Origin: an uncultured Corynebacterium sp.
Lineage (GTDB): Bacteria; Actinomycetota; Actinomycetes; Mycobacteriales; Mycobacteriaceae
NCBI RefSeq assembly: GCF_946998835.1
Contig: NZ_CAMQAZ010000013.1
Location: 6,406 to 70,405, forward strand
Reading direction: 5' to 3'
Length of the DNA stretch: 64,000 nt
Positions 35,033 to 43,366 of the stretch are shown piece by piece. A program made the translations under genes and the position numbers. Under the pieces are notes generated by a model. The model saw nothing but the letters and a program-made list of their open reading frames with translations. It did no database searches and was not told the DNA's origin. Positions within the stretch are counted from its first letter, which is position 1. Every line of letters starts with the position of its first letter.

Positions 35033-37690
35033 ATGCGTTTCCACGACATCGAATTACACAATGTACGTGCGATTGATTCGCTCTCAATCACCGGGCTCGC
35101 CGAGCGCGGCGTGGTAGTGATTTCCGGTGAAAATGAGTCGGGCAAGACCACTATCGCGAAGGCCATTCATGTTGCGTTGACGACAAAATGGAAGTCCCGC
35201 TCCAGCGAGGCACTCAGCCTAAACAGCCACTTCAGCCAGGAAAAGCCTCAAGTCAAGCTGAGGATGGAGCTTGACGGCTACGAATTTACTCTGAACAAAG
35301 TCTTCGGAAACACCAAAGACACTGGCACAATTGTGACCGTCCATTCGCCGACGTCCGTGGTTCTCAAAGACGATCAGGCGGAAGAGTGGCTGGCCGCCCG
35401 AATGAATAATGCGGACACCAAAAACCTGTGGCAGGTCTTCGTTGCCGAGCAAGGACAGGCGCAAAAGACCCTGTCCTTGGGAGGCTATGCGCAGGTTACT
35501 AGTGCACTGCAATCTGCCTCTGGGCAGCGCGCAGAAACCGCAGAGGAAGTCGGTCTTTTCGAAGCTATTGAAGCTGAGTACGGCAAATATTTCCAAAAAA
35601 ATGGCAAGGAAAGAAAGCAGCTTACCGACGTAGACAAGGAGCTAAAAGAAGCCCAGCACGTGCGTGACGAAGCTGTGAAGAAGGTTCGAGAATTCGAAGC
35701 GCTCAACGAGGAAGCTGCTCGTAATGAAGAAAGTCAGCACACTCAGCGGGCATTGCTGCCAGAGGCCAAGGCGGAGGTCGAGCACTGGGGCCAGGCGCTA
35801 GAAGAGCTCGAGAAGTTTAGGGTTGCGGTGTCCCAGGCGCAAGAGGTCTCTGCAGCGGCAAAGCAGCAGCTGGACTTAGCGAAGCAAGCGCAGCAAGAGC
35901 GGGAGACCCTTATTCAGCAGGCCCAGGATGCCACGGACGAGCACTCCGCTGCAGAGAAGAAAGTCGCTGAACTCAAAGAAGCTTTTGATAAGGAGGTCAC
36001 CGCTTTAAAGAAGGCGCAGGAAGAACGCGATGCGGTAGTGGTCTCCTACCGCGAGGCTCGGAAGTCGGAAGAGCTGGCTGCCGCTGAAGTCACGCTGGGG
36101 GAGAAGCGGAGCTTGGTTGAAACGCTGACGAAGCGAGTGGAGAAGCTCGATGAACTTCGTGCGCAACTGGCGCAGCACAAGGACGTTATCGCTCGGCACG
36201 CCGTTACCGATGATGTAATGGAAAAGCTGTTGGCCTGTGAGCGCGAGGTCGCAACAGCCACTGCGGTGTTGGAAGCGTCAAGCCCGAGCGTGGAGCTTTC
36301 GGCTAGCAGCGCGCAAGAGATTGCGGTCGATGGCGAGAAAATGGAGCTAACGCCTGGGGCTGAGACGATTCAGCGTGCGGTCACGAAACCGCTGGCTATT
36401 GAAGTGGGCCACGTGACGGTTGCTATCCAACCCGGCGACGGATCCGATTCTCAGCAACGGAAGTTAGAAAAAGCTGAGACATCGCTCAAGGAACAGCTGG
36501 AGGCGGCAGGCGCTGACTCCGTCGCAGAAGCGCAAAAGGCCCTTACACTGCGTCGTGAAGCGGAGAAAGCGAAATTCCAGGTGGAGACATCCATTACAGC
36601 GGTGTCCGACGGGGCCCAGTATCACCAGCTCACAGCCGAGTTAGATGATGTAGCCGAACAAGCGCGCGTACACAGCGAGCGGTACCGAAAGCTCGCGGGC
36701 GAGGAGGCGCCGGCGGAGATTGATTTGGCATCGGCAAGGACGCGGTTGGAGGAAGCTGCCGCGCAGCGTAGAGATGCCGAATCTGAGCGCGACAATGCTG
36801 ATATGCGCCTATCGAAGCTGGAAAAGCGCCCTGCACACGCTAACTATACGAAGGCCAGCAGCGAGCTGGAAGGGTTTCGATCCGTTCTGAAAGTGCGGGA
36901 AGATTCGCTTACTACAGCGCGAGAAAAAGCCTCGGATGCTGAGATTTTTGCTGCGGTCGAGAACCGTGCCAAGGATTTCCAGGCAGCGGAAGAGAAGCTC
37001 ACTGCGGCACAGAAGGAGTTGGAACAGCGGGACGCAGACGATGTGGAAGCATCGTTGGCGGGTGCTAAGCAACGAAGGGACGCTGTCGAGAATCGACTGA
37101 GTGAGCTGGAAAGCCGTCGGCAGGAAATTCGTGTGCACTTGGATTACTTCGATAGCGCGAATGAAAAGCTGGCAGCCGCGGAAGGCGCGGTGGAGCGGAT
37201 ACAGCGAGATCTCGATTCGGTTCGTCGACGTGCGGCCGCTGCTAAAACCCTGGTGGAAGTAATGACGCAGGCGCGTGCGGCATCGCGCAATGCACTGGCT
37301 GAACCGCTGCTTCGTAAACTTGAAGAGTACGGCGGTGGCGTGTTCGGCGCAGGAACCCAGTTCACGATGAACGAGGACCTGCAGATTGAGTCACGGTCCA
37401 ATGCTGACGGCAAGTTCGACGTCGATGAGCTGTCTGGTGGAGCGCAGGAACAATTGGACATTCTGCTGCGCATGGCCGTGGCCGGTGTCATGGAAGGCGG
37501 ACAAGGCGCTCCTGTGATTATCGATGACGCACTAGGTTACTCAGACGAACACCGCTTGCGGCGAATGAACAATGCCCTCGCCAAAGCTGGGCGGGATATG
37601 CAGGTGCTAGTCCTGACATGTGACGAAGCGCGCTTCGATCGCGTGACAGGAGCGGAATTTATGAAAATTCAGGATTTGGTTTCAAGATAG
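35033..37690 (+). CDS. SbcC/Rad50-like SMC ATPase without a zinc hook
   Basis: An 885-residue ATPase. Walker A is GENESGKT (32-39), the signature motif is DELSGGAQEQ (about 797-806), and Walker B is VIIDDAL (about 826-832). Between the halves lie long coiled coils (about 170-400 and 490-770). At the apex, where Rad50 has a CxxC zinc hook, there is instead a small beta-rich segment (about 410-480) with a single Cys, so zinc-hook pairing is not possible. The size resembles the mycobacterial Rv1278-type proteins. It starts three bases after the SbcD-like stop and should form the ATPase of that nuclease. Confidence 0.88.
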   Translation: MRFHDIELHNVRAIDSLSITGLAERGVVVISGENESGKTTIAKAIHVALTTKWKSRSSEALSLNSHFSQEKPQVKLRMELDGYEFTLNKVFGNTKDTGTIVTVHSPTSVVLKDDQAEEWLAARMNNADTKNLWQVFVAEQGQAQKTLSLGGYAQVTSALQSASGQRAETAEEVGLFEAIEAEYGKYFQKNGKERKQLTDVDKELKEAQHVRDEAVKKVREFEALNEEAARNEESQHTQRALLPEAKAEVEHWGQALEELEKFRVAVSQAQEVSAAAKQQLDLAKQAQQERETLIQQAQDATDEHSAAEKKVAELKEAFDKEVTALKKAQEERDAVVVSYREARKSEELAAAEVTLGEKRSLVETLTKRVEKLDELRAQLAQHKDVIARHAVTDDVMEKLLACEREVATATAVLEASSPSVELSASSAQEIAVDGEKMELTPGAETIQRAVTKPLAIEVGHVTVAIQPGDGSDSQQRKLEKAETSLKEQLEAAGADSVAEAQKALTLRREAEKAKFQVETSITAVSDGAQYHQLTAELDDVAEQARVHSERYRKLAGEEAPAEIDLASARTRLEEAAAQRRDAESERDNADMRLSKLEKRPAHANYTKASSELEGFRSVLKVREDSLTTAREKASDAEIFAAVENRAKDFQAAEEKLTAAQKELEQRDADDVEASLAGAKQRRDAVENRLSELESRRQEIRVHLDYFDSANEKLAAAEGAVERIQRDLDSVRRRAAAAKTLVEVMTQARAASRNALAEPLLRKLEEYGGGVFGAGTQFTMNEDLQIESRSNADGKFDVDELSGGAQEQLDILLRMAVAGVMEGGQGAPVIIDDALGYSDEHRLRRMNNALAKAGRDMQVLVLTCDEARFDRVTGAEFMKIQDLVSR

Positions 37691-37704
37691 TAGGCTCAGT
37701 ACAC

Positions 37705-38196
37705 ATGCAAGATGTTCAGTGGTTAACCGATGAAGAGCAGCGGTTATGGCGTTCAATTCTGAATGCAAAACGGGCCGTTGATAGGTCAATTGACCTTCAA
37801 CTGCAAGAATCTCTCGATATTTCCACTGCAGATTTTTCGGTTCTTGTTGTTCTCTCCGAGGCCGAAAACAACGTTGTGCGCATGCGCACACTGTGCGAGT
37901 CCCTGGACTGGGACCGCAGCCGAATGTCGCATCAAATTACCCGGATGGAGCGACGCGGACTGGTAACCAAGGAGCGCTGTGCCTGCGATAACCGTGGTAT
38001 CGATGTCACACTCACCGAACACGGCCGAAACGTGATTGAAAAAGCCGCGCCGAACCATGTGAAGCTCGTGCGCCACGTTTTGTTTGATGTATTGGGCGAA
38101 AATATCGACTATCAGGGGATTTCGGCTGTGTTGGACAGAATCACCGAGACCGCCGATGCAACGGTCACCAACCCAATTGGTGAAAAAGGGGAGTAG
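37705..38196 (+). CDS. MarR-family transcriptional regulator (first of a tandem pair)
   Basis: A 163-residue winged-helix regulator. The wing and recognition helix region is WDRSRMSHQITRMERRGLVTKERC, a typical MarR pattern. It starts 14 bases after the SbcC-like stop and may be read with that operon. Its N-terminus (WLTDEEQRLWRSI) closely matches that of the next gene, so the two are paralogues. It has several Cys residues around the wing (CACDN), which might sense oxidation; that is only a possibility. Confidence 0.85.
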   Translation: MQDVQWLTDEEQRLWRSILNAKRAVDRSIDLQLQESLDISTADFSVLVVLSEAENNVVRMRTLCESLDWDRSRMSHQITRMERRGLVTKERCACDNRGIDVTLTEHGRNVIEKAAPNHVKLVRHVLFDVLGENIDYQGISAVLDRITETADATVTNPIGEKGE

Positions 38197-38267
38197 TTAA
38201 AACTTTTTTGAAGCTGTTTTCCCATTTGCCTCCACTGCCTAGGCTTTCACCATTAGCCTTGAGCAGT

Positions 38268-38720
38268 ATGAACTCCTATGAATGGCTAAGCGATGACGAA
38301 CAGCTCTTTTGGCAGTCGATGGTGTCTGCTTTTCGCGAGGTAGAGCGCAATATTGAGCGCAGCCTACGCAGCCGAACCGGGCTAACGTTCGCGGACTTTA
38401 CACTGCTTATCGCTTTGCATGAGGTGGAAGATGGCATCCTGCATGTCGACAGGATTTGTGACCGGCTGAAGTGGAACCATCCCCGCGCGCTGCTGCACAC
38501 CAAAAGGCTGGAAAAGCGCGGTTTTATTCACACCGAAGATCACGGCGAAGACCCCGACTCTGATTACGTCGTCGTCCTGACAGGCGTCGGCCGCCATGTA
38601 TTTGCCGAGGCCGCACCAGATTATGTGGACACCGTCCGAGAGGAAGTAATTACACCACTTGCCGACGGAGACCGCGAAGTGATGCTGAGGTGTTTCCAAG
38701 CGGTCCTCGATAGGAAATAA
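38268..38720 (+). CDS. MarR-family transcriptional regulator (second of a tandem pair)
   Basis: A 150-residue winged-helix regulator with recognition region WNHPRALLHTKRLEKRGFIHTED. The N-terminus (WLSDDEQLFWQSM) matches the upstream MarR protein. The start is ATG at 38268, which aligns the two paralogues; a TTG at 38208 would add 20 residues unlike a MarR start. A strong terminator follows after 24 bases and closes the whole operon that starts at 29548. Confidence 0.85.
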   Translation: MNSYEWLSDDEQLFWQSMVSAFREVERNIERSLRSRTGLTFADFTLLIALHEVEDGILHVDRICDRLKWNHPRALLHTKRLEKRGFIHTEDHGEDPDSDYVVVLTGVGRHVFAEAAPDYVDTVREEVITPLADGDREVMLRCFQAVLDRK

Positions 38721-38744
38721 ATTCTCTACGACCACGTCCGCTCT

Positions 38745-38782
38745 GCCCTGCTAGCAAAAACTGCCACTAGCAGGGCTCTTTT
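38745..38782 (+). terminator. rho-independent terminator after the MarR pair
   Basis: A perfect 10-bp stem (38745-38754 with 38767-38776), a 12-base loop and a run of T residues right after. Confidence 0.88.
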
Positions 38783-38801
38783 TTATTCTCGACTCAAGCT
38801 G

Positions 38802-38820
38802 TAAGGTAAGGCGTGCCTAA
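38802..38820 (+). promoter_or_regulatory. DtxR-type iron box
   Basis: The 19 bases match the corynebacterial DtxR operator at 14 of 19 positions, with intact TNAGGT and CCTAA halves. It lies 85 bases before the iron-type ABC importer, so repression by DtxR with iron is likely. Confidence 0.65.
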
Positions 38821-38904
38821 TGCAAAAAGGTAAGTGTCAACTTCATTTTGTGCACCCTAAACACCAAAAGCTACGCACTAAAAACAACACAGAAATAAGA
38901 AAGT

Positions 38905-40107
38905 ATGAGAGCCAATATATTCGCCAAGGCAAAAGGAATGCCGAAAACCAAAACCCTCGCTGCCATCGGATGCGCAGCGCTGAGCTTCGTCGCCACAGCT
39001 TGTGGTGCCGACGCGGAGTCGAACGAGGCTGCCGTCAACAAGGGTGAACTCACGGTCACTGACGTCGCCGGTCGCACGGTGACCTTTGACAAGCAGCCAG
39101 AGCGAGTCGTGCTCGGTGAAGGCCGCGCCATGTTCGTCACCGCGATGCTCGACCGCGATAACCCGGGCGAACATATTGTCGCCATGGGCAGCGACCTCCA
39201 CAAGGCCGCACCGTCCTTCGAAGCCAAGCTCTTCGAGTCGAACCCAGAGCTGAAGGACATGCCAACCATCGGCAATATAGCCAAGGGCGATGTCACGGTG
39301 GAAAACCTCATCTCGCACAACCCGGACGTGGTCGTTATGACCCTCGACCACAAGAAGGCCGCTGAAGAGTCTGGTTTCCTCACCAAGCTCGATCAGGCGG
39401 GTCTGCAGTACATCTTCACTGACTTCCGCCAAAAGCCGCTGGAGAACACCGCCAAGTCCGTCGAGCTTCTCGGCCAGATTGTCGACGAGCAGGACACGGC
39501 AAAGAAGTTCACTGACTTCTACACCAAACGCGTCAACGAGATCACCGAGCGTGCCGCCAAGCTCGAAGACAAGCCAAAGACCTTCGTCTGGCGAGCAGCC
39601 GGCCTCAAGGATTGCTGCTCGACAGTCAACAAGTCCAACCTCGGCGACCTCGTCACGGCCGTCGGCGGTGAGAACCTCGGTGACAGTCTCCTCGACACCG
39701 AGTCCGGCGACGTGACCGCAGAGAAGGTCCTGTCCGTTCAGCCCGAGAGAATCATCGCCACCGGTGGTTCCTGGGCACTCGACCCGAAGAAGCCTGAAGT
39801 TCTGCCGCACGTCGAACTCGGCTACACCGCCTCCCCGGAGACTGCTCAGCGCACTCTGGAAGGCCTGCTGAAGACCCCGGGCTTCGACACGCTAACAGCA
39901 CCGAAGAAGGGCGAACTGCACGCCGCCTTCCACCAGTTCTACGACTCGCCGTACAACGTCTTTGCCCTTGAGCAGTTTGCGAAGTGGATCCACCCCGAAG
40001 AGTTCACGGACCTCGATCCGGTCGCGGACTTCGCCAAGTTCCACAAAGATTACCTGCCCTTCGAGCTCAGCGGCACCTTCTTCACCTCGTTGGAGCCGAC
40101 CAAGTAA
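38905..40107 (+). CDS. iron-siderophore/heme-type ABC substrate-binding lipoprotein
   Basis: A 400-residue receptor with a lipoprotein signal (VATAC, Cys33). The mature part has the TroA/FepB-type two-lobe pattern, with DVAGRTVTFDKQPERVV at its start and a HNPDVVVMTLDHK motif. A Cys-Cys pair (KDCCS) near 230 is unusual. The gene is first in a three-gene ABC operon behind a DtxR-like box, which supports iron, siderophore or heme as the ligand; cobalamin is less likely. The ATG at 38905 is chosen; an in-frame ATG at 38938 lies too close to its only AGGA. Confidence 0.85.
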   Translation: MRANIFAKAKGMPKTKTLAAIGCAALSFVATACGADAESNEAAVNKGELTVTDVAGRTVTFDKQPERVVLGEGRAMFVTAMLDRDNPGEHIVAMGSDLHKAAPSFEAKLFESNPELKDMPTIGNIAKGDVTVENLISHNPDVVVMTLDHKKAAEESGFLTKLDQAGLQYIFTDFRQKPLENTAKSVELLGQIVDEQDTAKKFTDFYTKRVNEITERAAKLEDKPKTFVWRAAGLKDCCSTVNKSNLGDLVTAVGGENLGDSLLDTESGDVTAEKVLSVQPERIIATGGSWALDPKKPEVLPHVELGYTASPETAQRTLEGLLKTPGFDTLTAPKKGELHAAFHQFYDSPYNVFALEQFAKWIHPEEFTDLDPVADFAKFHKDYLPFELSGTFFTSLEPTK

Positions 40108-40137
40108 CCCACCTCCCACCACCGAAGAAGGATTCCG

Positions 40138-41313
40138 ATGACATACACCAACCTGCACGCTCCCGCGTCAGGGCTTGACGACGAACCCCGCGAGCCCACC
40201 TCCACCAACGACACGGGCGGTCAAAAGGCGCGGCCCGCTGCCGAACAGCACGAGTGTCCGTCGTCAAGCATGACCTACGACTCTGCGCGACAGTACCGAC
40301 GACGCTCGGCCCGGAAGATCGCCATCATTGCGGTGCTGGTAGGCCTGGCCGTGTGTGCATTTGTGGTGGCCACAATCGTGGGGCCGATGGCGCTGAGTGT
40401 GGGTGACGTTGTCCACGGCATCGTGCGCCCGAATGATGTTGACGAAACCACTCGCACGGTGCTGTGGAAGCTGCGTCTGCCGGCATCGGTGATGGCTGTG
40501 CTGATTGGTGCAGCGCTGTCGCTTGCCGGAGCGCAGATGCAAACGATCCTCGACAACCCGCTGGCCGAGCCTTTTACTCTCGGCATTTCGGCCGCAGCGG
40601 CATTTGGTGGGGCGGCATCGATTGTGCTCGGTTGGGTGATTATTCCGCATCCGCAGTTCAACCTCGCAGCTGTGGCCTGGGTGTCATCGGTGATTGCCGT
40701 TGCGATCGTGGCGGCGGCATCAGTGTGGCGCGGCTCGGGTAAGGAGTCGATGATTCTGCTGGGTATTGGCCTGGTATTTCTGTTTCAGGCGCTGCTGGCG
40801 CTGCTGCAGTACCGCGCGACTACCGAGGCGCTGCAACAGATCGTGTTTTGGACGATGGGCTCTTTGCAGCGTGCGAACTGGGTGGCCAACGGCATCATCG
40901 CGGCAGCGCTGCTGATCGCGATTCCGTTTACTATTCGCTATGCCTGGGCGCTGACAGTGCTGAGGCTGGGGGATGCCCGCGCCAAAGCCCTGGGTATCAA
41001 TGTGGATAGGCTGCGCATTACGACGCTGATTGTGGCCTCGCTGTTGGCGGCCACGGCCGTGGCTTTTGCCGGCATCATCGGGTTTATCGGGCTGGTCGGT
41101 CCGCATATCGCACGCATGCTGGTCGGTGAGGAGCAGCGCTTCTTTGCCCCGGCGTCGATGGCGGCGGGCGCGGCGCTGCTTGCGGGGGCCCATGCGGTGT
41201 CCATCACGGTGGTGCCCGGCGTGGCGGTGCCGATTGGCATCATCACCGCAATCGTCGGTGTCCCATTCTTTATCGGCCTGGTTTTCCTACGCAAGAGGAC
41301 GGTGTGGAACTAA
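40138..41313 (+). CDS. FecCD-family ABC permease for iron complexes
   Basis: A 391-residue permease with about 10 membrane helices after an unusual polar N-terminal extension of about 55 residues. Typical FecCD patterns are LRLPASVMAVLIGAALSLAGAQMQ and GIIGFIGLVGPHIARMLVG. AAGGA lies 6 bases before the ATG at 40138; another in-frame ATG at 40270 would remove the extension. Its stop overlaps the ATPase start by one base. Confidence 0.9.
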   Translation: MTYTNLHAPASGLDDEPREPTSTNDTGGQKARPAAEQHECPSSSMTYDSARQYRRRSARKIAIIAVLVGLAVCAFVVATIVGPMALSVGDVVHGIVRPNDVDETTRTVLWKLRLPASVMAVLIGAALSLAGAQMQTILDNPLAEPFTLGISAAAAFGGAASIVLGWVIIPHPQFNLAAVAWVSSVIAVAIVAAASVWRGSGKESMILLGIGLVFLFQALLALLQYRATTEALQQIVFWTMGSLQRANWVANGIIAAALLIAIPFTIRYAWALTVLRLGDARAKALGINVDRLRITTLIVASLLAATAVAFAGIIGFIGLVGPHIARMLVGEEQRFFAPASMAAGAALLAGAHAVSITVVPGVAVPIGIITAIVGVPFFIGLVFLRKRTVWN

Positions 41314-42104
41314 TGAGTGTAATTCTCGATGTCAATGGCGTAGTCGCGGGCTATGGTAAACGACAAGTGCTGCGCGGGGCATCAATGTGCACGCTGAAAC
41401 CGGGGACGGTGACAGGGCTGCTCGGGCCAAACGCTGCGGGCAAGTCCACATTGATGACGACACTGGCGGGGATTCGAAAGCCGATGTCCGGCGAGATTAC
41501 CGTGACCCGTGACAACAAGCAGATTACCGGCTCTGAGCTGCGCGACGTCGTGGGCTACGTGCCGCAGGACCTGTCTGCCAGTGCCTCGCTGACTGCGTTT
41601 GAGTCGGTGCTGGTCTCTGGGCGACGTGCTGGGCGGCTACGTGTGCGGGGCTCCGAGATTGAACACACGGCGGCGGTTCTCCGAAAGGTCGGAATTGAGC
41701 ACCTTGCCGACCGCTTCGTCGGAGAACTCTCGGGTGGCCAACGCCAACTCGTCGCCGTCGCGCAGATGTTCGTCCGCGAACCCGAGATCATGCTTCTCGA
41801 CGAACCCACCTCGGCCCTCGACCTACGCCACCAGGTGGAACTGCTACAGCTGATTCGCGCGGAGGTCGCCTCACGGAGCTCCTTGGCGCTCGTCGCAATC
41901 CATGATCTCAATCTCGCAGCTCGCTACTGCGATGAGCTGGTCATGCTTCACGACGGCCACGTGGTTGCCCAGGGAAGTCCTGCTAACGTACTTACTCCCG
42001 ATCTTCTGGCCAGCGCCTATGGAATTAGAGCCCGCGTGCTTGATGACGGTGGCGTGCCTGTTGTCTGCCCCATTGAGGAAGTGCAGGTCTCTGAGGCTGC
42101 GTAG
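41313..42104 (+). CDS. ABC ATPase for iron-complex import
   Basis: A 263-residue ATPase with Walker A GPNAAGKST, signature LSGGQRQ and Walker B IMLLDEPTSALD, followed by the H-loop AIHDLN. It powers the receptor and permease encoded just upstream. The ATG overlaps the permease stop (TAATG); an in-frame GTG nine bases upstream also exists. Confidence 0.93.
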   Translation: MSVILDVNGVVAGYGKRQVLRGASMCTLKPGTVTGLLGPNAAGKSTLMTTLAGIRKPMSGEITVTRDNKQITGSELRDVVGYVPQDLSASASLTAFESVLVSGRRAGRLRVRGSEIEHTAAVLRKVGIEHLADRFVGELSGGQRQLVAVAQMFVREPEIMLLDEPTSALDLRHQVELLQLIRAEVASRSSLALVAIHDLNLAARYCDELVMLHDGHVVAQGSPANVLTPDLLASAYGIRARVLDDGGVPVVCPIEEVQVSEAA

Positions 42105-42220
42105 TGCGGTTTTGGTCGGGGTTAGGCTGGGTGTTTAGCTTGGGTGTGGGGCCTTTCGCTAATCGCCCCAGCCAAGTGGTAACATCTTTTCTCGTTGCAC
42201 TTGTTGTACTTGTGCCATAC

Positions 42221-42293
42221 GCCCCCGTAGCTCAGTGGATAGAGCGCCGGTTTCCGGTACCGAAGGTCGGAGGTTCGACTCCTCTCGGGGGCA
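42221..42293 (+). tRNA. tRNA-Arg (anticodon CCG)
   Basis: A 73-nt cloverleaf with a perfect 7-bp acceptor stem (gcccccg/cgggggc), a D-stem gctc/gagc, an anticodon loop with CCG at 42254-42256 and a T-arm gttcga. CCA is not encoded. The anticodon stem has a C-A mismatch at positions 27/43 (42247 and 42263). A terminator follows. Confidence 0.95.
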
Positions 42294-42300
42294 CGGGTCA

Positions 42301-42358
42301 TCCCTCAAGCGATTAGGTCTGATTAGGTTCGCCTGATTGCTTGAGGGATTTTTATTTT
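42301..42358 (+). terminator. terminator of tRNA-Arg
   Basis: A 10-bp perfect stem (42301-42310 with 42339-42348), extended inward by 7 pairs with two wobbles, then a run of T. The minus-strand gene that ends at 42357 meets this structure, so it may serve both. Confidence 0.88.
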
Positions 42359-42761
42359 AGCTGCTGGTGGGGACGGTTGATGTTGTGGGCACCGGTGCGG
42401 TGTTTATAGTGGCTGCACCTGTTTGCTCTGGCAACAGCGATCCGCCGAGAAGAAAAGCTGCAATAGCTACCGGAGCAACAATCTTCCACTTCCTGTCATA
42501 CTTTTTCGGTTCTTCCAGCGGGGCTAGGAAGCGGAGATCTTCCTCGTTGAGATATTCGTAGGTCTTTGCGAGTTGCGCATGCTCGTCGAGGTACTCTTGG
42601 TCCTTTTTCTCGCAATGAAACCACCACACTGCTGGCCCTCCAATAGCAAAAGCTAGTAGCAGGGAGGGGAGTAGCTCCGACGTGCCAGCGGTGAATCCGT
42701 TTATGAGAAGTAGGGCTCCGATTACCAGGCCGGTATAGGAGAGTACTCGTTTCTTCTTCAT
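42357..42761 (-). CDS. small membrane protein of unknown function
   Basis: A 134-residue protein with a basic start (MKKKR), two membrane segments in the first 50 residues (about 9-26 and 29-48), a charged loop with an EYLDEHAQ/KTYEYLNEED pattern, a third membrane segment at about 93-110, and a Thr/Pro/Ser tail that would lie outside. I recognise no family. A purine-rich AAAGAAAGA stretch precedes the ATG. It stands alone and ends in the tRNA terminator. Confidence 0.6.
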   Translation of the reverse strand: MKKKRVLSYTGLVIGALLLINGFTAGTSELLPSLLLAFAIGGPAVWWFHCEKKDQEYLDEHAQLAKTYEYLNEEDLRFLAPLEEPKKYDRKWKIVAPVAIAAFLLGGSLLPEQTGAATINTAPVPTTSTVPTSS

Positions 42762-42926
42762 TTGATCTTTCTTTCATAGGTGCTGTGACCAACGGCGAGG
42801 GGATAAGGAAACGCCGCACCTAAAGAAATATCAGCATTGGTGGATTTAAAAACAATTAATTCGAACATAATGGCGTTTGCGCTGTATCGACGCGGAGTCT
42901 TTCAAAATCTTTAGAGTGTTTTTAAA

Positions 42927-43343
42927 TCACCGTTGCTCTAGCGGCACAGCCCGATGGAGGAATTCGAGTTGCTCGGCAATGATTTCGGTGAACTCCGGCT
43001 CCATGTACAGCGCGAAGTGGCCACTACGGTGAACTCGTAAAGTGATTTGCTTGATATCTAAAAGCTGTCGAGGTTCACCGTCGCTTTCGCCGAAGTATCG
43101 GTAATCGAAAACCACAATAATATAGCTGGCCTGCGCGAACTCTTCAGCGTAGCGGTAGAGGCACAGCGCTCGGGGAGTACCAAAGCCATGCCCCATCGCT
43201 ACAGCCGGAGTCTTCAGTCCCAGAGTTTTCGTCACACTCGTGCCCAGGTTGCCATTGGGCCGTTAGACCGCGGCTGCACACCGCACTCCGTTCGATTCGA
43301 ACCATTCATCACTGCGTGTCGATCCGTTATGCGAGCCGCTCAT
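42927..43343 (-). pseudogene. broken alpha/beta hydrolase (stop codon plus internal deletion)
   Basis: On the minus strand an ATG at 43343, with GGGAG upstream, opens a frame with the hydrolase start pattern WFESNGVRCAA, then a TAA at 43263-43265 where the family has Leu-Tyr before Arg-Pro. The same frame continues with the typical PAVAMGHGFG oxyanion region and VVFDYRYFGESDGEPRQ, then jumps to a C-terminal part (HRSGHFALYMEPEF...LEFLHRAVP). The nucleophile elbow and acid region are missing, so well over 100 residues are deleted. Two independent lesions make it a decayed gene. Confidence 0.8.
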
Positions 43344-43366
43344 GAAAAAATGCTCCCTGGTGGCTC

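Noticed and set aside
17738..37690. CRISPR array or prophage
   Set aside because: No regularly spaced repeats beyond the short units of the mobile element, and no phage structural genes or integrase.
42861..42876. TCGAAC half-site before the small membrane protein gene
   Set aside because: Only one half matches the LexA operator; the second half is absent.
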